Of a stretch of 64,000 nucleotides of DNA, positions 34,187-44,475 are shown piece after piece. This DNA is from Athripsodes cinereus (taxonomy: Eukaryota > Arthropoda > Insecta > Trichoptera > Leptoceridae): contig OX388318.1 in the NCBI GenBank assembly GCA_947579605.1, forward strand, positions 186,001 to 250,000, written 5' to 3'. Under the pieces are notes generated by a model. That model was not told the DNA's origin. It worked only from the letters and a program-made list of their open reading frames with translations, and ran no database searches. Both the position numbers and the translations under genes were made by a program. Each line of letters starts with the position of its first letter. Positions within the stretch are counted from its first letter, which is position 1.

Positions 34187-34263
34187 CGGCAACGTAGGCG
34201 ACAGGATTTAAACCCTCGATTTCTTGATTAAAAACCCGAATCCTTAGAACTAAGCCACCGATC
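34187..34263 (-). repeat. tRNA-like SINE head, decayed
   Basis: Minus strand: GGAGATCGGTGGCTTAGTTC (A-box-like TGGCTTAGT), TAAGGATTCGGG, then GGGTTTAAATCCTGTCGCC (B-box-like). Spacing fits a tRNA-derived head. It differs from SINE-A and SINE-B, and no body or tail is clear. Confidence 0.5.
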
Positions 34264-34843
34264 TCCTTTGTAAAATATACCTTATATAGTTTATTTCATT
34301 CTTGTCCTGGTTGATGTTAGATTGAAAACTTCAGTTGCATTTCAGCTAAGTTTCAATACTCAAATGTGACATTAAGTTTATCAATTTATATTGCAGTTAA
34401 TTACATTATTCGCTTTAGATTTACACAAAATCCAATAATTTTAAAACTTTACCCATCAGATTAAAAAAAATGGTAAACGAAATAATAAATAAGAACAAAA
34501 AATACTAGACTTTTTCTTGTAAACAAAAGTTCTTCACATCTGAAAATGTTCCCTTTATTCAGAGTATCATTCATAATGAACACAAAACACACAAGAGGCT
34601 CTATTATATTCCCTGAAAAGAATCCAAACAGTGGTAAGTAAGTGATATGAACATTGAGAATTCTATTAAAAAACTTAATAAATCACTCCAACACAAAAAT
34701 AAAAAAAAAGACGGCATGATCTATTGCATGCTCCCTATAAATCACCTGTCCTGAACTATGTCCAGCATTCTTATACAATATATGTATATCTACACAGGCT
34801 TGCCACAATTTTTATACTTGAAGTAGTACACTTCTTTCAGTAA
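34264..34843. other. AT-rich DNA, nothing recognised
   Basis: No feature identified. Confidence 0.45.
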
Positions 34844-34882
34844 ATAATAATAATAATAAAGACAATTTATATTTGGCGCCGT
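34844..34882 (-). mobile_element. 3' UTR and (TTA)n tail of the CR1/L2-like LINE
   Basis: On the minus strand a very short UTR (CGGCGCCAAATATAAATTGT) leads to TTATTATTATTATT. Short UTRs with simple-repeat tails, not poly(A), are usual for CR1/L2 elements. Confidence 0.75.
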
Positions 34883-36160
34883 TTAATGATCCGTGACCAT
34901 CTCAAGGGCGCCATGACTTTTCTTGAAAAGCAGTGTTTTCAGCTTACTCCTGAACGTTGCAGTGGGCTGGTTCTTTCTTAAATCCGCTGGTAATCGGTTC
35001 CAGGCAGTTGGCCCCGCAACGCTAAAGCTCCTCTCTGCGAATTTGGAAGTGTTTGCCCTGTTGGGCTCCACAAGCTTGTTTACAGCGGTGGAAGCTGATC
35101 GCAGTGGTCGCCTCAGAGTTTCGTCGAGGGGACATAGCTCAGCGAGGCATAGAGGTGCTGTGCCGTTCAAGGCTTTGTGGACCGTGAGGCACAGCTTGAA
35201 CTCTACTCTCTCTGGGACTCTAAGCCAGTGTAGCTCCTTAAGCAGTGGTGTGATGTGGCAGCGCTTGTTCTCTCTATAGATGGTCCTGGCAGCAGCATTA
35301 AAGGCCATTTGGAGACGATTCAGAAGGATCTGGGGCAGTCCTGTACATATGATGTTACAATAGTCTAGACGGGAGACGACGAAGGCGGCGACTAGACTCT
35401 TAACCGCGTCTACAGATAAGTGTCTTGATACTAGGTACAGTTGGCGAATATGAAAGAAAGCTGTGCTCACTGTCTTTGACACTTGGGCCTCCATAGAGAG
35501 TGCTCCATCCAGTAGGACGCCGAGAACAGATATGGTGCGCGATGGTGTTATATCAGTGCCGGAGACAGAGATCGGTTTGGTGTCTAAGAGATGTTGCCGT
35601 CCAGGAGAGGCGACCCACATAAATTCCGTCTTAGTTGGATTCAATTTAAGACGTCTCTGGGCCATTAAGTTCGAGAGTTTTGCCACACACTGGACAGTGG
35701 TAGCTACCAAGTTGTCTCTTTGATCCGGGCTACAGAAGCCTACGAGGACACGATCGTCAGCGTATGCATAGTTTCGCAGGCCACACTCTTCCAGCAGGCG
35801 ATCGATGCATCCTATGTATAATATGAAAAGTACTGGACCCAGAACCGATCCTTGTGGAACTCCTTGAGTTACGATGTCTTCATCAGTTGAGCCAGATTCG
35901 ACTCTTACAGACCACCTTCTATTGGTCAGGTAGGAGCGTAGCCATTCTAAGACGGTGCCGTTAAGATTGTATTCGATCTCCAGACATTGAAGGAGCATTT
36001 CATGTTCTACGGTGTCGAAAGCGGCGCTCATGTCAAGGACCGTTACCAGACCGATGTTTCCTGATGCAACGCCTGCAATCAAGTCAGATGTCAGTCTTGT
36101 GAGGGCGGATTCGGTGGAGTGGTGTTTTCTGTATGGTATAAATAGGTATCTAATAAACAT
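34883..36160 (-). CDS. CR1/L2-like LINE reverse transcriptase, 5'-truncated, uninterrupted
   Basis: About 418 LINE codons without a stop or frameshift. From the N-terminal side: YRKHHSTESALTRL, the LDMSAAFDTVEH block of the palm, QGVPQGSVLGPVLFILYI, the catalytic YADD at about residue 139 (AYADDRVLVG), LKLNPTKTEFMW, ISVLGVLLDGAL, the thumb, then LLKELHWLRVPERVEFKLCL and the AGPTAWNRLPADLR end with FRSKLKTLLF. This order and C-terminus are typical of the CR1/L2 group. The first ~8 residues before PYRKHH are flanking sequence read through, so the true start is lost at about 36138. No endonuclease domain is present, so it cannot move alone. A (TTA)n tail lies at 34845-34857. The intact frame suggests recent arrival. 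Confidence 0.92.
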   Translation of the reverse strand: MFIRYLFIPYRKHHSTESALTRLTSDLIAGVASGNIGLVTVLDMSAAFDTVEHEMLLQCLEIEYNLNGTVLEWLRSYLTNRRWSVRVESGSTDEDIVTQGVPQGSVLGPVLFILYIGCIDRLLEECGLRNYAYADDRVLVGFCSPDQRDNLVATTVQCVAKLSNLMAQRRLKLNPTKTEFMWVASPGRQHLLDTKPISVSGTDITPSRTISVLGVLLDGALSMEAQVSKTVSTAFFHIRQLYLVSRHLSVDAVKSLVAAFVVSRLDYCNIICTGLPQILLNRLQMAFNAAARTIYRENKRCHITPLLKELHWLRVPERVEFKLCLTVHKALNGTAPLCLAELCPLDETLRRPLRSASTAVNKLVEPNRANTSKFAERSFSVAGPTAWNRLPADLRKNQPTATFRSKLKTLLFKKSHGALEMVTDH

Positions 36161-36738
36161 CTAAAATAGGTTCATAAATATTTTTTTATATTATAATTAT
36201 GGAAGACTGTAACAATGTCATGTATAGACTGAAAATTCAAAGAGAAAATAAATTGGTCATGCGACCAAAAACATTTGCGATTATTACATTGATGTTCAGA
36301 AGCTTTGAAGGACATTGATCGTATTTTTCGTTGTTGTAAGAGTCCTTTCATGACTTTGCCAGGTATATAGGTTGTGAAATAATTTAGTATTCATAGGTAC
36401 CTATACAAGAGACCATTAACATCTTAATGTTATGGAGTAAAACACCAACTATAATTATTACTAGTTTTAGAAAACGTTTTTCGAAAAAAATAGTAGTGCG
36501 TTATTAGCTAACCGTATAAGTGAGTGTGCTCTCCATAGATGAACAAATATAGTGTCTGTGGTTTTCCATGATATTTGATTAGGGAATGTCTCGTAGTATT
36601 GGTATATCATGAAATATAGTAACTTATGTTATGGATAGATATAATATGTGTGTTGAATTACAAACCAAAATACTAATTACTAATTATGTCGAAACCACCA
36701 TGCAATTACACACTGTTAGTATAATAATATCAATATAA
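36161..36738. other. AT-rich DNA, nothing recognised
   Basis: No feature identified between the LINE and the Helitron. Confidence 0.45.
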
Positions 36739-37068
36739 TCTAATGTATAAAATTCTCGTGTCACGGTGTTTGTTCCTCCTAAACGGCTAAACCGATTTTG
36801 ATGAAATTTGGTTTGCTAATCCGATAGGTCTGAGAATCGACCAACATCTATTTTTCGTACCCCTAAAAGTTAAGAGTGGTCCACCCCGGATTTTTGTTTT
36901 ATTTTTTGGTCAAATTTTACTATTTTTATTTTTTTATGGTGAAGCATTAAAATACATACAGCCCTTAATTTTCACGCTTCTACCATCAACCCCTATTTTT
37001 AAATAGCGATATTAGTAATCTAGAAATAATATAATATATGGCAAAACAACGTTTGCCGGGTCAGCTAG
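36739..37068 (+). mobile_element. Non-autonomous Helitron, 330 bp, exact ends
   Basis: Starts TCTAATGTATAAAATTCTCG with the 5' TC and contains the ACGGCTAAACCGATTTTGAT segment familiar from insect Helitron ends. It ends with a hairpin GGCAAA-ACAACG-TTTGCC (37040-37057), seven bases, then CTAG at 37065-37068. It lies between A (36738) and T (37069). A 5' TC, a 3' hairpin close to CTRR and insertion between A and T are the three hallmarks of Helitrons. There is no Rep/helicase frame, so movement would need an autonomous partner. Confidence 0.93.
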
Positions 37069-37159
37069 TACACTATATAGAGAAACATGATCACTTGTAA
37101 GCTTTATTGAAAGTTGGAAAACTATATATTATTACGTCATTACACAAAATATCTCACTA

Positions 37160-37565
37160 TTTATATTTAATTCATTTATTTATTCATTCTTATCTGTACA
37201 TTGATTATCCCGTGGAGCACCCGGTAAAGAATTGGTCTCCCACTCTTCTCCATAAGTTTTCGAGTGTCCTGTAAAAGGCAGGTGTTCGAAAAAATAAGAC
37301 ATTTTACATCTCAAATTCGGCGATGAGGTTTGCCACCCATCCTGAATGTCTTAATTTTATATTGGCACGGAGAAGACAGCTTGCATGTTTTATATGCAGC
37401 TGGTCTGCTGGCTACCCCACTTGTGGGATATGCCGTGATGGTATAGTAGTAGTAGTAGTAGATTACACACAAATTCATTGAAAGCATATATTGAAATTAA
37501 ATACAATTAATATACAGATCCAGTTTATCGAAAAGGCACAATCTCTTCTAACTAACCCGAACGTA
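37160..37565 (-). repeat. Family H copy split by a family C insertion
   Basis: The part 37165-37207 (TTTATTTATTCATTC..TGTACATTGAT) and the part 37461-37565 (AAATTAAATACAATTAATATAC..CAGTTTATCG..CTTCTAACTAACCC) together equal the family H copy at 41765. The family C element at 37208-37460 sits between them. Confidence 0.8.
37208..37460 (+). mobile_element. Family C, full-length reference copy with 5 bp target duplication
   Basis: 253 bp from TCCCGTGGAGCACCCGG to GGTATAGTAGTAGTAGTAG. GATTA lies on both sides (37203-37207 and 37461-37465) and the host sequence (family H) is known from other copies, so both ends are firmly placed. The last part, TACCCCACTTGTGGGATATG, CCGTGATGGTATAG, matches the family A LINE end with few changes. 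A fixed 5' end, small size, no reading frame and a shared LINE tail make it SINE-like. GGTGTTCGAA is the nearest thing to a B box; no A box is convincing. Confidence 0.9.
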
Positions 37566-38530
37566 AACTAAATTATAACAATTGAAACAAGAAAGAAAAA
37601 AATTACAAAATAAACACATATACACATACATATACAGGCAAATATGTAAATTAATAAATAAAAAATAAAAGTAATAGAAAACAATAATCATAACAAACTA
37701 AAAAAGGATAAGATATTGAAAAAAAAGATATAAATATATACGCAAATAAAAAAGGGCAAAAGAGGGGGGGGGGGGTAGGAGTGATGGGTTTCAGTTTTCA
37801 GAGGCTGTATTTGTGGAAATAATTTTCTCTTTAACAGCTCGCTTGGAAGACATCAGAGTATATTAACAGTTTTAGGTTTGCAAGTAGACGGAGGGAATGT
37901 AATTACGAGAGAAGAAGAGATGCATAATATAATTTTTTAGGCTTTGTCACTGTTACAGGTAATAATATATTGTAGTATTGATAAATTTTAATATTTTTTA
38001 TTAAAGTATGTGCCACGTCTATTTTTCACCTGTAATATTCCTCCCCTACTCTTATTACTACTCATGATAATATAAACTAACCTACAATATAATTTAAATA
38101 TAGAGAAGCGCTATGTTCACTATACGGTGAGAGCTTTAAGGCTGATACTTTGAAAGTTCACGCAGTGAATAGAAAATTATGAAATGCGAGAGGAATGATT
38201 TAGATGGGCATCGACATTTCCAAGGTGAGAGGGACAGAGGCAGGGAGACCATCAATAGTAGCGCCATCGTAATTAACATTTGACGGGACTTATGTACTTA
38301 TCACGTTACGTAAATACTATCAATATGCCTACCATCGAAACGTTACCTACACTGTCTATTAAATTGGATCAAACTCGTCGATTTTTCAAGTTTCTATTTT
38401 TTGTACGACTCTTTACAGTTATAATGTATTCTTAATTCTAAGATGCTTTGATGATTTCAGATTGGTTAGAAAATATTATCATTTTAAATAATATTCTATA
38501 TTTTCTAGTGTAATTTTGTGGAAATGCATT
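37566..38530. other. AT-rich DNA with a G12 run
   Basis: A run of G lies at 37763-37775. Nothing else recognised. Confidence 0.4.
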
Positions 38531-38627
38531 ATAAAAGATAATATTTAAAATTAAATCACTGATTATTCCACTATGAGATGTAGCATAAAACAGTGTTTTT
38601 GATTTAATATTAAATATTATCTTTTAT
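38531..38627. repeat. 97 bp inverted repeat
   Basis: ATAAAAGATAATATTTAA and ATTAAATCA on the left are mirrored by TGATTTAAT and TTAAATATTATCTTTTAT on the right, arms of about 27 bp. Single copy; it may be a very small MITE or a chance foldback, though the arm length argues against chance. Confidence 0.7.
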
Positions 38628-38789
38628 CATTTTAAAATATCTTGAACTCTTAGCACTGTGAACATAGCCATGACATCACTATAATAGGTACCTATAATAT
38701 TTTTAATTGAATATCCCAATACGATCTTGAATTTACCATCAGATTACGTACCACCTAAAGATAATTGAAAAAAAAAACACAATATGTAC

Positions 38790-38871
38790 TTAGTTAACTT
38801 CCAAATGACTTTATTAACTTCGCGTACTAGTATTCGGAGACTCTCGTCTCCATCATCAGGCGATTAGTAAA
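38790..38871 (-). repeat. Penelope-like tail, copy 1 of a pair
   Basis: Minus strand: CGCCTGATGATGGAGAC, GAGA, GTCTCCGAATACTAGTACG, then GCGAAGTTAATAAAGTC. The CTGATGA core and a perfect GGAGAC/GTCTCC stem are present; the following GAAT differs from the usual GAAA. An almost identical ~85 bp stretch lies at 41622 in the same orientation. Confidence 0.55.
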
Positions 38872-38891
38872 AAGTGAACGTACCACCTAAT

Positions 38892-38973
38892 TATTTTTTT
38901 TTTAAAAAGATATATCTGGGTTTGTTATAAACCCAAATACAACCTTATACACCTTTTACACTAAGCTAAAAGG
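38892..38973 (-). mobile_element. SINE-A 3' fragment
   Basis: T-rich tail, then AAGATATATCTGGGTTTG, TATAAACCCAAATACAACC, TTATACACCTTTTACAC: the SINE-A end with its GGGTTT/AAACCC hairpin, minus orientation. Head missing. Confidence 0.75.
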
Positions 38974-41621
38974 CTAATTCATTTGTCAATACTGAATATT
39001 GTGTAGATACGATTGTTTCAAATTGTCAATTGAATTATATATAATGTTCAGGTACTTTTGAATGTAAATATAAATAATACACAAGTGTGAGATTTGCAAT
39101 CTTCATTATATAAATATGTGTCGCTGAGCTTTGAAATCCGCTAGTACATATTATTTTTGTGATTCAAAGAAATTCGATAAAAACTATTATAAAAGTATTA
39201 AACGTACATTCCTGAAGTCAAACAAGTTTGTTAATTATAAGACTGTTACAACAGTTCAATTTTAAAATAAATTTTGCTATTGAATAAAAATAAACACTGT
39301 TCATTTTGTTTGCATAAAAATTGCACCCATTGGTGGATTGAGTTATAAATGATATTAAAAGACACATGAAGGGATAAAGCGGGATTCTTTTCTCATCATC
39401 ATTTTATTTTTAAAAAATTGTACAAATGGTGAGTGTTTTGAAAGAAACAATTTTCTACAGTTGCAGAATATTTAATTACGAATTCAACGACATATAAAAC
39501 TCGAATTTCGTGATAATATGTTCGTTGAGTGAATTGAATTTAGTGAATTTAGTGAATTTCGAAACTCGGCGACACAATTATCCAGTTAAGCTACTCATGG
39601 AACTACTATGTACGCTAGTTACTGAAATAACTCTTCATACAGTGTGACTTGCTCATAATACTTTAATGACACTTGTGAATAATATTCAGGTTTATATATA
39701 TTGTATTAGATAGACAATATCACACTCGAGTTGGCAATCAATGTGAAACGCTGCAAGGCAAAGCGAGGCCGAGGTAGGGAGATAATATATCAAGTCATAG
39801 TGGTGAGGTGAGGCTGAGACAGGTAGGTAATTCTGATAGTAGATCTGATTCCGATACCTGCTCTACCTCTCACATAATAATATTATGTCTATTGACATTG
39901 CTGTAATCTTGAAAATTATCACTTACATGACACATTATTCTTTCTCATAATATATTAGCCCTTATCTTTTATACGTAGGTAATAATTATTGCGATAATTT
40001 ACATTTTGTCTTCTGTGTGTATAAATGGACATATCAATTTTTTATTACATGGAGTCAGTCAGTCCCGTCGGCCGCTGTAGGAAATGTCGCGCCAGGATGA
40101 TAAGATATATAGATACGAGAGGATGATAAAGATACACATTTTTTTGAAACATTACCTCAATACAAAAAAACTTGAAAATATTTTCAAATGAGAAACCGAG
40201 GATGAATCATAAATATCTGAAGACGCCTTTTTCTTCTGGTTCTTTCACAATTATTTTTTTTTTTTTTGTAGATATTTAAAATGGATTTATTTTCTTCAAA
40301 GCAACAGCAACCACTTCGTTTTATAATATTATAACAGTTTTTCAAACAAGCAATCAGCCCATATAATGAACTTTGTAAAATATGAAAATTACTTAAGGTC
40401 AGCAAAAAAATATAAAATAATACTTAAATATGTAGTATTAAATTTTTGAATATCTTGCTGACTTTATAAACTATACCTAATATAAAAATGTGTTGTAGCG
40501 TACAATTTGTATGTACATAGGTATGTTATAAAATATTCTTAGGGGATGCTTAAATTTTATTTCTCATTGGTGATTTGAGTTCTTCTTAAAGATAAAAATA
40601 TATGACTTTTTAGTCATGGTAAAAAACTCTTTGAAAATAAATCTTTTGCGTAGCTAAAGGTTATATTTTTTTTACTTATTTTTGTGTTAAAGCTTAGGGA
40701 ATGTTTTATAATTTATATTGATAAAATAATATAATATTTATCTCGATAAAAATAACACTGAAAGCATTGTGTTTTATTATTAAATGTCTTCTGTGGATTT
40801 TAGAAACCTCCTTTGTGCATTTATCAAGATTTTTTACGATATTTTATATGGAAAAACATATTTTGCTTGATGACAATTTTCTATGTCTGATGCGTTACGT
40901 GGAAAGTGCCCTAGATATTCTTTAGTATTTTAAATTTCTAGGCAACAATGAAAACTTCCCAAAATTTTCTTTTAAAATACACGAGAGTTCACGAATTACT
41001 CAAGAAAAAGCAGTATATAAGAGATTTAATATCTCTCAAGACTTTTCCATGGATATCTCATCGTAAAGGTTATAACATCAATAGATGCGGCTCCTCCGGC
41101 GTCATACATTAGCACTTGTAATGTGCCTTCTTCAATACAAGCTTCTTGTTTTGTGCAAAAATATTAAATGGAAAGTTCAATATGTATATTATGATAATTT
41201 GTTTATACTACATTTATTTCTTTAACGACATATTATATATTTGAAACTTCATGTATATAAGTATGGTATGTAAAATGAGAAAACATGGAAATGCTTTTAT
41301 ATAATTAGCATTTATCAGTTTATGTATTAGATTGTAGACATTACATATTGTAGCTTAAACTACAACAGGGCGTCAGAAAGGAAAACCTCTAAACGTTATT
41401 TATTACTTGTAACTACATTATATTAAGGGAATAAAAAACCTATCATTATCTTCTGATACTATGAAATAAAATAATTTTTAAAAGTACTTTTAAGGAAGAC
41501 GTTTTCGAAAATAATTGTTGTTGTAAAAAATATCTTAATTATATCTATGTTTTTGACCGAAGGTACTTGTTGGAAGTCTATTTCAAGATAAATTGAAAAA
41601 ATCACAGTACATAGGTATGTA
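38974..41621. other. AT-rich DNA, nothing recognised
   Basis: A 2.6 kb block between two same-orientation Penelope-like tails. It holds no reverse transcriptase or GIY-YIG motif. A T-rich run lies at 40252-40269. The 73-codon frame at 40184-40405 shows no motif. Confidence 0.4.
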
Positions 41622-41757
41622 GTTAACTTCCAAATGACTTTTATTAACTTCGCGTACTAGTATTCGAAGACTCTCGACTCCATCATCAAGTGATTAGTAA
41701 AAACTTTTTAGTCTCCGAATATTAGTACGCGAAGTTAATAAAAGTCTTTTTGTATTT
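41622..41757. mobile_element. Penelope-like tails, head-to-head inverted pair
   Basis: The left part (41637-41705) is the minus-strand tail ACTTGATGATGGAGTC, GAGAGTCTTCGAATACTAG, as at 38790. The right part (41719-41757) carries the inverse: GTCTCCGAATATTAGTACG, GCGAAGTTAATAAAAGTC. The arms mirror each other with a short spacer. The right part lacks the CTGATGA core. Confidence 0.6.
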
Positions 41758-41764
41758 TTTTTTT

Positions 41765-41875
41765 CAATTTATTTATTTATTCATTCTTTACTGTACATTG
41801 ATAAAAAACAATTACATAAAAGGTATACATTCAAATTAAATACAATCAATATACAGAGGGCGAGTTTATTTATCT
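41765..41875 (-). repeat. Family H copy
   Basis: TTTATTTATTCATTCTTTAC, TGTACATTGATAAAAAACAA, AATTAAATACAATCAATATAC, AGAGGGCGAGTTTAT: the uninterrupted version of the copy split at 37160. Confidence 0.75.
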
Positions 41876-42954
41876 TTAATATTCGTTATTCTCTCAAATC
41901 GTATGAAACATTTTGATCATTAAATGACTGTATGGAAATTTATAATTCATTATTAACAATTTGTACGTAAATATCTTAAATAATATAAGATGATCGTTGT
42001 GTCGGTGTTTAGGTGGTAAAGTAACATAATGAAAAATAAAAAAAACAAATGTTTTTTTCCCACTTTATATATTTTAACAGTATTTGACCATCCAGCGTAT
42101 ATATGAAAGCATCACAGCTTAAATTAAAACTGTCACAATGGCACATATTCCATTTCTGGCTTCAGTAAGTTGTCAGTATTATAAATACAGTCGAGAGCTT
42201 TCCTATTTCACCTGCCAATAATGCCTATGAAGCTCTATTTAAAGCAGAGTGACCAAAATTTGCAGGATCTTTTGGTCGGGTTTTGCCCATTCTACCACTA
42301 AGCAGGATTTTTGCAGGTTTCTGAGCATAGTGTAGTTATATTAAACATATTATTATGGTTACTACAAAAATATCTTTCTTGGCTTTTTATTCTATCGAGT
42401 TGACCAAATTGATTGCTTATACAAATGATTAACCAATTCATGCGTTTATTCAGAGAATATTTGTGATTTCTCTTGACGTTTTAAAACTATCCTGTTTTTT
42501 GATAATTTAAGATAAATAGATAATGTACTTTCTGTTACTTGATTTAAAAAAACTCTGGGGTCTTTAAATTAGAAGTCAACAGTGTTATTTATGAATGTGT
42601 TATATTTTTACAATGTTATTTTTTTAGAAATAAATAAATTGAAAAAAAAAAAAAAAAAAAATGGAGAACGATTTCTGCAACTCTCACCAATAACGAGCGA
42701 ATCAATCTATACCGATGTATATATGTTGATGAAGGAATGAAAAGAAAGTGGGTGGGTTAGTAGAGGAGTAATCACGTTTTAGAGGTGGGTACAGCGATGG
42801 TTAAAATAGTCTTTAAAATATATTTTGTAGACATTCTGTAGGTATTGTATTAAAAATTGTAGATTTCAAGATTTATTTTCAAATTCGAATTTTGGTTTAT
42901 TGTGAACTCAAACATCTCACTCTTTACCAAAAAGCTTTTTAATGACTGTTTTTC
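41876..42954. other. Unassigned AT-rich DNA
   Basis: A poly(A) run lies at 42642-42661 just after an AATAAATAAATTG word, so this may be the end of an unrecognised retroposed sequence (plus strand). No source is identified. Confidence 0.35.
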
Positions 42955-43058
42955 TTTTTCTTCTTCATGTGTCTTGCCGGGTCCCCCCGACGTTGACGAT
43001 CATTTGAGAGAAAGTTTCCCTGTCCTGGGCGGCGCGAAACAGCTCCCCCACGGTTCTG
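42955..43058 (-). pseudogene. Family G LINE C-terminus with (AAG)n tail
   Basis: Minus strand: VGELFRAAQDRETFSQMIVN, VGG, then one extra G shifts the frame before TRQDT-stop, followed by AGAAGAAAAAGAA. The same block closes the copies at 51780, 55826 and 63585. Confidence 0.8.
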
Positions 43059-43070
43059 ACACTGGTCTAC

Positions 43071-43690
43071 TCTCGAATGTTTCGAATGAGTTTATTTACT
43101 TTTATTTATTTATTCTTTTTGCACATCATTATTATACAACAGTGATAAAAATCAATACAAAATTAAAAAAAACTGGAAGATATGCAGTGACGAGATTATC
43201 ATTATCAAGTGATTTCTTTCATTTGACCACGACACATTGAGATATACCTAATTAAAACAAATATACAATATCATCAATACATAACAAAAGACAGAGAAAC
43301 AAAATTTAAAATAATATTTGACAAACACCCCACACTCGATAGGGATTATGGACTGGAAGGAGAGGGGGGGGGGCTAGACAACGGATACTGAGTTAGAAGA
43401 CAGCATATAGCATTTCTCGCCAGTTTTTCTTCACATATCTGGCAGGATATGAAATATACATGTGATCATTCTGAATCAAAGCGACACCATCTGCCTGCTT
43501 GTCTGCTTACATACTGTTATTATATTGTGTTCACTATGTGCGCCATCAGGCTGCATTGAGATGTGCACCTGAATAGAGTTGCAGCCTTTTATGACTGTCT
43601 ATTCTATTCAACATGCAGGTATATTGAGTATTGATTTATAGTCTTTAGTCAATGACGTTAAAATTAGACTAGATACTTAATACTAAATTC
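43071..43690. other. Unassigned DNA with a G-run
   Basis: A G-run lies at 43363-43373. Nothing else recognised. Confidence 0.4.
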
Positions 43691-43937
43691 TACTACTATT
43701 ACTATACCATGTCCCACAAGTGGTGTAGCCAGCAAACCAGCTACATATAATAAACATGCAAGCTGTCCTCTCTATGGCAATAAAAAAAAACTAGAAATTC
43801 AGGATGGGTGGCAAACCTCATCGCTGAATTTGTGATTAAAAATTTCTTTATATTTTCGAACTCCTGCCTTTTACAGGACACTCGAAAACTTGCGGAGAAG
43901 AGTGGGAGACCAATTCTATACCGGATGCTCCACGGGA
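43691..43937 (-). mobile_element. Family C, near full-length copy
   Basis: 247 bp, plus strand from TACTACTATTACTATACCAT to TGCTCCACGGGA at 43937. It shares the complete interior with the copies at 25946 and 37208 (CACTCGAAAACTTGCGGAGA, GAGTGGGAGACCAATTCT) and both true ends. Confidence 0.85.
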
Positions 43938-44049
43938 TAAAAGGAAAGTGCGATGGCCGGGAATTTTCTTTTTTTTAATACTAACTAATGTGCTCCAAAT
44001 TTGGGTTTCAGAAACGATGTCTCATTCCAATCACAATTAAGCTGTATTA

Positions 44050-44474
44050 TTTCTCTGGCACTTCGTATTTAACTTAATTTTTCAATAATTTGACATTTCT
44101 CAGTGTCCTATTGACATTAAACATTATTAATTTTACAACATCCATTTTTTTAAGACTGTGTTCTTCTTGACATCCCATTTTTTTTTTATTTGAAATACTC
44201 ACATAAATATTCCTCGTTGTTTATTGAAAAATTGACTAGAATACCTACTATTAAATTCACATGTGATCCATTGATTTATTTTTATTTTAATGAATTATGC
44301 TGTGATATTTATAATTATTGTATTGCTCTTTTTTTTGTTGACTTTTAATGAAAATTGTTTTGACTTAATTCGTTATACTTGTGTGTACATTATATGAATT
44401 ATTAAATTTATATAAATTTTCTACATGTAAAAGGTTAGCGCCGTAAATTGTTAATAAATAAATAAATAAATACA
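44050..44474 (+). repeat. Family F LINE-like 3' region
   Basis: T-rich non-coding DNA ending CTACATGTAAAAGGTTAGCG, CCGTAAATTGTTAATAAATA, with an (AAAT)n tail. Like the copy at 28290. Confidence 0.5.
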
Positions 44475-44475
44475 A

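Noticed and set aside
34923..35723. Plus-strand frames of 118 and 86 codons
   Set aside because: Antisense shadows of the CR1/L2-like reverse transcriptase.
42642..42661. Processed host pseudogene marked by poly(A)
   Set aside because: No coding sequence is recognisable upstream of the A-run, so no source gene can be named.
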